This document shows, piece after piece, positions 59,142 to 64,000 of a stretch of DNA of 64,000 bases. The DNA comes from Candidatus Altimarinota bacterium (lineage in GTDB: Bacteria; Patescibacteriota; Gracilibacteria; UM-FILTER-43-11), in contig JANQKP010000006.1 of NCBI GenBank assembly GCA_028281045.1, positions 186,001 through 250,000 on the forward strand, in the 5' to 3' direction. Position 1 is the stretch's first letter. Every line of letters starts with the position of its first letter. The notes under the pieces are model-generated. The model worked only from the letters and a program-made list of their open reading frames with translations, was not told where the DNA came from and searched no databases. A program made the position numbers and the translations under genes.

Positions 59142-59666
59142 CTAAAACTCTATTCCCTTCTGTGCATTCACTCCTTTTTGGAAGTAGTGCTTCACCATTT
59201 TCACTTCTGAAATAAGGTCAGCTTTTTCATGGAGCCAGTCTGGCACATTTCTTCCGGTCAGGATTAAGTTAGTGTCTTCTGGTTTCTTTTCAATGATCTC
59301 TTTCACACGATCTTCAGGAAGAAGCCCTAAATTCATCGCATTGATGATTTCATCCGCAATAATAGAGAAGTATTCTCCTTCTAGGAGTTCAATCACTTTT
59401 TCTGCGGCTTTCTCTGCTTCTTCCAAATCTCCTGGAATATTCTCAAAGCGGAACTTGTTTTTTTCTTCATCAAAGCGCTTAAGCCCAAAGCGATATACAT
59501 CTAATTTATCCTTTAATAGGTCTAAGGTATTTTGCTCGCCGTAATGCTCACCCCCTTTATCAAAAAAGACAATGGCGGTTTTATAATCCCATCCAATACT
59601 ACGTATTGCAGTTCCAACAGCGCTTGTGGTTTTACCTTTCCCGTCTCCGGTAATAATGAGTAGCAT
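59142..59666 (-). CDS. cobO: Cob(I)yrinic acid a,c-diamide adenosyltransferase
   Basis: It transfers adenosine from ATP to cobalt(I) corrinoids, giving adenosylcobalamin. At 174 residues it has the CobA/BtuR/CobO length. It opens with the P-loop TGDGKGKTTSAVGTAIR; IADEIINAMNLGLL and LTGRNVPDWLHEKADLISEV are family motifs. It diverges from nrdJ, which needs its product. A -10 (TATACT on the minus strand, 59688-59693) and a small hairpin (GGCTT-AAGCC) precede the start. Confidence 0.95.
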   Translation of the reverse strand: MLLIITGDGKGKTTSAVGTAIRSIGWDYKTAIVFFDKGGEHYGEQNTLDLLKDKLDVYRFGLKRFDEEKNKFRFENIPGDLEEAEKAAEKVIELLEGEYFSIIADEIINAMNLGLLPEDRVKEIIEKKPEDTNLILTGRNVPDWLHEKADLISEVKMVKHYFQKGVNAQKGIEF

Positions 59667-59687
59667 ATTTTTGGCTTAAGTAAGCCG

Positions 59688-59693
59688 AGTATA
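59688..59693 (-). promoter_or_regulatory. -10 box of cobO
   Basis: TATACT on the minus strand, 22 bases before the ATG. No good -35 is seen. The NrdR-like boxes lie about 35-80 bases upstream of it. Confidence 0.5.
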
Positions 59694-59727
59694 GCACAAA
59701 ATGCCGAAAATGGAATATGTACCTATA

Positions 59728-59743
59728 ACACAATATCTTGTGC
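59728..59743. promoter_or_regulatory. NrdR box 1
   Basis: acacaatatcttgtgc is a near-complete match to the known NrdR-box consensus acaCwAtATaTwGtgt. It is 16 bases long and near-palindromic. Confidence 0.7.
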
Positions 59744-59759
59744 CTGTATGATTATTTCG

Positions 59760-59775
59760 ATACAAGATGTTGGGG
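59760..59775. promoter_or_regulatory. NrdR box 2
   Basis: atacaagatgttgggg matches the consensus less well (about 11 of 16 by eye). It is separated from box 1 by exactly 16 bases, the spacing known for NrdR pairs (about three helical turns centre to centre). Confidence 0.55.
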
Positions 59776-59793
59776 TTCGTCAATTCTAATTTC

Positions 59794-59822
59794 TTGACCA
59801 TTAAACAAGTGAAGAGGATAAT
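59794..59822 (+). promoter_or_regulatory. nrdJ promoter
   Basis: TTGACC (59794-59799), 17 bases, GATAAT (59817-59822). The RNA would start near 59829, about 98 bases before the nrdJ ATG. Confidence 0.7.
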
Positions 59823-59841
59823 GAGAGATGCACATTATAGA

Positions 59842-59877
59842 GCTTGCGGGGGGCAATCTTTCCCCGTTTTTTAAGCT
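59842..59877 (+). terminator. Terminator-like hairpin in the nrdJ leader
   Basis: CGGGG and CCCCG pair in the leader, directly followed by six T, as in an intrinsic terminator. An outer pairing, GAGCTT with AAGCTC, encloses stem and T-run. A premature stop (attenuation) is possible, but no antiterminator was found. Confidence 0.5.
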
Positions 59878-59926
59878 CCAATTTCCCCTCCTCCATTTAT
59901 TAACCACTTACTAACCCCACATCACC

Positions 59927-62900
59927 ATGCCAAACCAAAAAACACCGAAAAACAAAAAAGGATTAAAAATTAAAAGGTTATTTACCCAAGAAGGAGTAAA
60001 TCCGCTAGAAAACTTGGAGTATGAAAAACGAGATTGTCGTATAACGAAGACCGACGGATCTGTCGTTTTCGAGATGACTGATTTTGATATTCCAAAATCA
60101 TGGTCTCTAAATGCTGGAGACATCATGATCTCTAAATACGCACGTAAGGCTGGGGTGCCTCAATACGATGCGAAAGGGAAACAAATTTTTGATAAAAAAG
60201 GAAAACCAGTGCTGGGAGCTGAAAAAAGCTCAAAACAAGTGGTGTCACGTCTTGCAGAGTGTTGGAGACAGTGGGGAGAAAAATACGGATACTTTGAAGA
60301 CAAAGAATCAGCAGATATCTACGAAGCTGAAATGAAGCACATGCTTATTCGCCAACAAGCAGCACCTAACTCACCGCAATGGTTCAATACAGGTCTTGCT
60401 TCTGCCTACGGAATTACTGGTGAAGCTCAAGGGCATCACTACGTAGAACCTGAAACGGGAGAACTTAAACTTTCTGAAGATGCTTACACGCATCCACAAC
60501 CACATGCATGTTTCATTCAATCTGTAGACGATGACATGGTGAACGAAGGGGGGATCATGGATCTTTGGATTCGTGAAGCTCGCCTCTTCAAATTCGGGTC
60601 AGGAACTGGAACCAACTTCTCTAATATTAGAGGAGTAGGAGAAAAGCTTTCTGGAGGAGGTCAATCTTCTGGGCTAATGAGCTTCCTTAAAATCGGTGAC
60701 CGCGCTGCGGGAGCGATTAAGTCAGGAGGAACCACACGTCGCGCTGCGAAAATGGTATGTCTAGATGTAGACCATCCTGAAATCGAATCATTCGTAAACT
60801 GGAAAAAAGAAGAAGAAAAGAAAGTAGCGGCTCTAATCGCTGCTGGATACGATAGCGACTTCAATGGAGAGGCTTACGCTACCGTTTCTGGTCAAAACTC
60901 TAATAACTCAGTGCGTGTTTCAAACGAATTCATCGAAGCCGTTGAGCAAGATAAAGAGTTTGACCTTATTAATAGAACAGACGGACAAACGTACAAAACC
61001 CTAAAAGCACGTAAATTGTGGGATGACATGGCTGACGCAGCTTGGTCTTGTGCTGATCCAGGGCTTCAATACGACACGACTATTAACGATTGGCACACTT
61101 GCCCACAAGATGGTCGTATCAACGCCTCTAACCCATGTTCTGAGTACATGTTCCTAGACAACACAGCTTGTAACCTAGCGTCTCTGAATCTAATGCACTT
61201 CTACGATAAGCAGAAGAGCCAGTTCAAAGTAAAGGAAATGCAACATGCAATTCGTCTTTGGACCATTACTCTAGAAATTTCTGTACTAATGGCTCAGTTC
61301 CCAAGTAAAGAAATCGCTATGCGTTCTTACCAATACCGTACTCTTGGTCTTGGTTACGCTAACCTTGGTACTGTACTAATGCTTTCTGGAATTCCATACG
61401 ACTCTGAAGAAGCTCGTGGAATTGCTGGAGCAATCACTGCGATCCTTACAGGAACCTCTTACGAAACTTCTGCAGAGCTAGCTAAAACTCTTGGAGCGTT
61501 CCCACGCTATGAAAACAATAAAGAAGACATGCTACGTGTGATGCGCAACCACAGACGTGCGGCTTACAACGTAAACGAAAAAGAATACGAAGGACTTGGA
61601 GTAAAACCAGTTGGAATTGAAGCAAGTGCTACTCCAGACTACCTACTGACTGTGGCTCAAAAAGCTTGGGACTCAGCACTAGAAAAAGGTGAAAAATACG
61701 GATACCGCAATGCGCAAGTAACCGTAATTGCACCAACCGGTACCATTGGTCTACTGATGGACTGTGATACTACTGGTGTAGAGCCAGACTTTGCCCTAGT
61801 GAAATTCAAGAAACTTGCTGGAGGTGGATTCATGAAGATTGTGAACCAATCTGTGCCTATCGCTCTTAAAAACCTTGGATACGCTCAAGAAGAAATTCAA
61901 GCGATTATCGACTACACGATTGGTAAAGCAACGCTTGTAGATGCCCCATTCATCAACCACAAGACCCTTAAAGAAAAAGGACTGACTGACAAAGAACTTA
62001 AAGCGGTTGAAAAATCATTCGACACCGCCTTTGAAATCAGCCATGCATTCAACAAATTCACCCTTGGTGAAGATGCCTTTGAACGCCTTGGGCTTAAAGA
62101 AGACGCTAATGTGCTTGAAGCACTAGGATTCACTGCTGAAGAAATTGCAGCAGCGAATGAATACGTATGTGGAACCATGACCGTAGAAGGAGCTCCTCAC
62201 CTTGCTGAAGAGCATCTTCCAATCTTCGATTGTGCGAATAAATGTGGAGCGAAAGGAGAAAGATTCATCCACTACATGGGTCACATCAAGATGCTTTCTG
62301 TAGTACAACCATTCATCTCTGGGTCTATTTCTAAGACCATTAACATGCCAAACGAAGTAACGACAGAAGATGTTAAAGATGCTTACTACACGAGCTGGCA
62401 ACTTGGACTTAAATGTAACGCGCTTTACCGTGATGGATCTAAACACTCACAAGCGCTTAACACTTCGTCTAAAGACAAGAAAGAAGAAGACGAAACAATT
62501 GAAATCTCTCAAGTACAAATCACTAAGAAGCCATTCCGCAAGAAACTACCAGACGAAAGAACGTCTATCACTCACAAGTTCGCGATTGCCGGACACGAAG
62601 GATACTTCCACGTGGGACTATACGAAGATGGTAACCCTGGTGAAATCTTCATCAAGATGAGTAAAGAAGGTTCTACGCTATCTGGAATCATGGATAGCCT
62701 GGCACTATCACTTAGTCTGAATCTTCAATACGGTGTACCACTAGAAGTACTTGTGAAGAAATTCACTCACTCTCGTTTCGAGCCTGCAGGTATGACCACC
62801 AACCGTGAAATCCCAATGGTTAAATCTATTATGGATTACCTAGGTCGTTGGCTAGCGGTTAAATTCCTAGATAAAGATGTGGCGAAGAAATACCACAATG

Positions 62901-63217
62901 CAGACCTTGTAGATAAATCTTACGAAGAAGGAACTATGGCCACTCGTGCACCTAAGTCTGTAGTGACCATCTCAGAACCTGTTATTAAAACTGAAGAAGC
63001 TTCTCCTGAATCAAAGCTCATTGAGTCTCTTGAAAAAGTAGAAGTAAAAGCAAAAGCTCAGGCAGTAGCCGTTGGTGCAGATGCACCTGTGCACGGAACT
63101 CCTCAAGCCTTCGCAAACGATGATGCCCCTGCGTGTCACAACTGTGGAGCTATGATGATCCGTAACGGTAGCTGTCATAAATGTCTAGACTGTGGAGAAA
63201 CCTCCGGTTGTAGCTAA
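59927..63217 (+). CDS. nrdJ: Adenosylcobalamin-dependent (class II) ribonucleotide reductase
   Basis: A 1096-residue reductase that makes deoxynucleotides under any oxygen level. GSGTGTNFSNIRGVGEKLSGGG near 224-245 is typical of B12-dependent NrdJ, and the NPCSEYMFLDNTACNLASLNL active-site region and PTGTIGLLMDCDTTGVEPDFA follow. The C-terminus has a cysteine cluster (CHNCG...CHKCLDCGETSGC) for redox or zinc. No ATP-cone is seen at the N-terminus, so allosteric control may be limited. cobO diverges next door. The leader holds NrdR boxes and a terminator-like hairpin. Confidence 0.96.
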   Translation: MPNQKTPKNKKGLKIKRLFTQEGVNPLENLEYEKRDCRITKTDGSVVFEMTDFDIPKSWSLNAGDIMISKYARKAGVPQYDAKGKQIFDKKGKPVLGAEKSSKQVVSRLAECWRQWGEKYGYFEDKESADIYEAEMKHMLIRQQAAPNSPQWFNTGLASAYGITGEAQGHHYVEPETGELKLSEDAYTHPQPHACFIQSVDDDMVNEGGIMDLWIREARLFKFGSGTGTNFSNIRGVGEKLSGGGQSSGLMSFLKIGDRAAGAIKSGGTTRRAAKMVCLDVDHPEIESFVNWKKEEEKKVAALIAAGYDSDFNGEAYATVSGQNSNNSVRVSNEFIEAVEQDKEFDLINRTDGQTYKTLKARKLWDDMADAAWSCADPGLQYDTTINDWHTCPQDGRINASNPCSEYMFLDNTACNLASLNLMHFYDKQKSQFKVKEMQHAIRLWTITLEISVLMAQFPSKEIAMRSYQYRTLGLGYANLGTVLMLSGIPYDSEEARGIAGAITAILTGTSYETSAELAKTLGAFPRYENNKEDMLRVMRNHRRAAYNVNEKEYEGLGVKPVGIEASATPDYLLTVAQKAWDSALEKGEKYGYRNAQVTVIAPTGTIGLLMDCDTTGVEPDFALVKFKKLAGGGFMKIVNQSVPIALKNLGYAQEEIQAIIDYTIGKATLVDAPFINHKTLKEKGLTDKELKAVEKSFDTAFEISHAFNKFTLGEDAFERLGLKEDANVLEALGFTAEEIAAANEYVCGTMTVEGAPHLAEEHLPIFDCANKCGAKGERFIHYMGHIKMLSVVQPFISGSISKTINMPNEVTTEDVKDAYYTSWQLGLKCNALYRDGSKHSQALNTSSKDKKEEDETIEISQVQITKKPFRKKLPDERTSITHKFAIAGHEGYFHVGLYEDGNPGEIFIKMSKEGSTLSGIMDSLALSLSLNLQYGVPLEVLVKKFTHSRFEPAGMTTNREIPMVKSIMDYLGRWLAVKFLDKDVAKKYHNADLVDKSYEEGTMATRAPKSVVTISEPVIKTEEASPESKLIESLEKVEVKAKAQAVAVGADAPVHGTPQAFANDDAPACHNCGAMMIRNGSCHKCLDCGETSGCS

Positions 63218-63270
63218 AAGCTCCAATCCTGTTTAATCAGACAGAAATACAGACCAAATAAAACAAAAGA

Positions 63271-63307
63271 AACCCTGCGCGATCAAAAAGACTGCGCAGG
63301 GTTTTCT
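63271..63307 (+). terminator. Terminator after nrdJ
   Basis: AACCCTGCGC and GCGCAGGGTT pair over 10 bp with a 13-base loop, then a short T-run. It lies 53 bases past the nrdJ stop. Confidence 0.75.
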
Positions 63308-63319
63308 AATTTACTCTGA

Positions 63320-63345
63320 AGGGGCCCACTTTAATGTGGACCCCT
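63320..63345. repeat. Inverted repeat between nrdJ and the last gene
   Basis: AGGGG-C-CCAC and GTGG-A-CCCCT form a stem with one mismatch and a TTTAAT loop; T5 follows nearby on the plus strand. It may separate the two transcription units. Confidence 0.45.
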
Positions 63346-63372
63346 ACCGCTTTTTACAAATGTGCCGCTTGG

Positions 63373-63852
63373 TTATTCCGTGACCGCGTTTGAGGCCACT
63401 GTCTCTTCTGCTTCGTAGTTACCCGTGATAATTATGCTCGGGCCTGTATCATGGCTCACTACGATTTCCATGTCTGGCGGCGTAACGTAGCCGGTGACAG
63501 GCCAATATTCCACCCAGTAGTTGCTCGCTTTCAGCGAGAACTTATGGGGCAGATGACCGCCGCCATCGTTAACAAAACCACCACCGCCATCCAGTTCTCC
63601 CTCGTAGAGGGTGAAGCCTCCGTAGGGGTTGTTGGTGACAACGGTGAGCTCGTATCGGATGTCTTCTGCGCTCCGCAGATTAGAGGGTTGCATCGTCGGT
63701 ATAGTGACCATGGCCACTTCCGGTACGGGGCGCATGAATTGATAAAACCCAATGGCAAGGGCCAAAAGCGTCCCAATGATGAACAGGCCTCCGACCCAGT
63801 TTGCCTGTTTTTCGTTCGATTCAAAACTATCTTCGTCGTGATTTCCACACAT
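63373..63852 (-). CDS. Small membrane-anchored protein, GC-richer than neighbours
   Basis: A 159-residue protein with one membrane helix (WVGGLFIIGTLLALAIGFYQF, about 19-39) and an outside domain of about 115 residues rich in Gly, Tyr and strand-forming residues. It has an early CGNH motif but no other clear motif. By eye its base composition is much richer in G and C than the flanks, and AAGGAA sits 9 bases before the ATG like a Shine-Dalgarno. It may be of outside origin. Family unknown. Confidence 0.55.
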   Translation of the reverse strand: MCGNHDEDSFESNEKQANWVGGLFIIGTLLALAIGFYQFMRPVPEVAMVTIPTMQPSNLRSAEDIRYELTVVTNNPYGGFTLYEGELDGGGGFVNDGGGHLPHKFSLKASNYWVEYWPVTGYVTPPDMEIVVSHDTGPSIIITGNYEAEETVASNAVTE

Positions 63853-63950
63853 ATTTAGGTTCCTTCCAGTTTTTTAATTAAGGTTTGCGACAACTTGTAA
63901 AAGATCTTGTGATAAAGCCACTCCAAGGGAGAGCGTATCAACAGAGGCCG

Positions 63951-63978
63951 ATTATAGTCTCATGTTAAAATTTGTCAA
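63951..63978 (-). promoter_or_regulatory. Promoter for the last gene
   Basis: Minus strand perfect TTGACA (63973-63978), 16 bases, perfect TATAAT (63951-63956), about 100 bases before the ATG. Confidence 0.7.
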
Positions 63979-64000
63979 TTAACTCCGGTTGTATTGTGTT

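Noticed and set aside
59690-59926. Cobalamin riboswitch before nrdJ
   Set aside because: No B12-box-like sequence or matching fold was seen; NrdR boxes explain the region better.
1-64000. Recoded TGA (Gly) as in Gracilibacteria/Absconditabacteria
   Set aside because: Genes such as the MurE-like ligase and the 35834 gene end at TGA at sensible lengths, and no conserved Gly is replaced by TGA.

Overview
The window looks like chromosome of a small-genome bacterium of the Patescibacteria (Candidate Phyla Radiation) type; a Peregrinibacteria-like lineage is my best guess, by inference only. The clues are an AT-rich genome of short, tightly packed and often overlapping genes, almost no Shine-Dalgarno sequences, several promoters placed so close to start codons that leaderless mRNAs are likely, an archaeal-type triosephosphate isomerase, a conjugation-type coupling ATPase with no conjugation genes beside it, and many helical, coiled-coil and secreted proteins of unknown family. 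TGA works as a stop (for example at the end of the MurE-like gene), so this is not a TGA=Gly lineage. No rRNA, insertion sequence, prophage or CRISPR array is visible. The only tRNA is tRNA-Leu(UAA).

Layout. 1-3.7 kb: end of ribF, a MurE-like ligase, truB and a P-loop kinase, facing tpiA. 3.7-7.8 kb (minus): a membrane-anchored HTH protein, a hypothetical gene, carA and recJ. 8-14.1 kb: a VirD4/HerA-like ATPase, then three tandem paralogous exported proteins of unknown family. 14.2-18.9 kb: ilvE, then a pair made of a PKD-7TM membrane protein and an ATP-grasp/retropepsin-like/DUF1704 fusion. 18.9-21.7 kb (minus): a TrmB-regulated Na+/solute symporter operon with clear operators. 21.7-23.7 kb: an ankyrin-repeat cassette. 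23.7-27.2 kb (minus): queA, a DUF3048 gene, and a tRNA-Leu/CBS/rplY unit. 27.2-35.6 kb: holB, a TPR protein, pyrF, membrane and hypothetical genes, then rsmE and ftsK on the minus strand. 35.8-37.4 kb: a visibly GC-richer gene. 37.5-42.2 kb: an AI-2E family permease, an attenuator with a six-leucine leader peptide, a hypothetical gene and a P-type ATPase. 42.3-46.7 kb: lepA, hom, ribE, ribH and a STAS protein. 46.7-50.4 kb: hypothetical genes, rpmA and a fibronectin-III-like secreted protein. 50.5-54.2 kb (minus): an ECF sigma / membrane anti-sigma-like / lipoprotein locus. 54.2-59.1 kb (minus): a Crp-like regulator, a long helical protein, and a DsbD-like/DsbA pair. 59.1-63.2 kb: cobO diverging from nrdJ. 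63.4 kb to the end: another GC-richer gene.

How genes work together. CobO makes the adenosylcobalamin that the class II reductase NrdJ needs, and paired NrdR-type boxes lie between them. The sigma factor locus carries the same ECF-like promoter (TGTAAC-N15-GTGTAT) before the sigma gene and before the lipoprotein gene, which suggests an autoregulated envelope-stress module built around very long charged helices. The ATP-grasp/DUF1704 fusion puts a ligase and a HExxxH peptidase in one chain beside a membrane partner, so a bond-making and bond-breaking cycle on a peptide end is plausible. DsbA and the thioredoxin-DsbD-like protein would serve exported proteins. No intergenic gap exceeds 300 bases.
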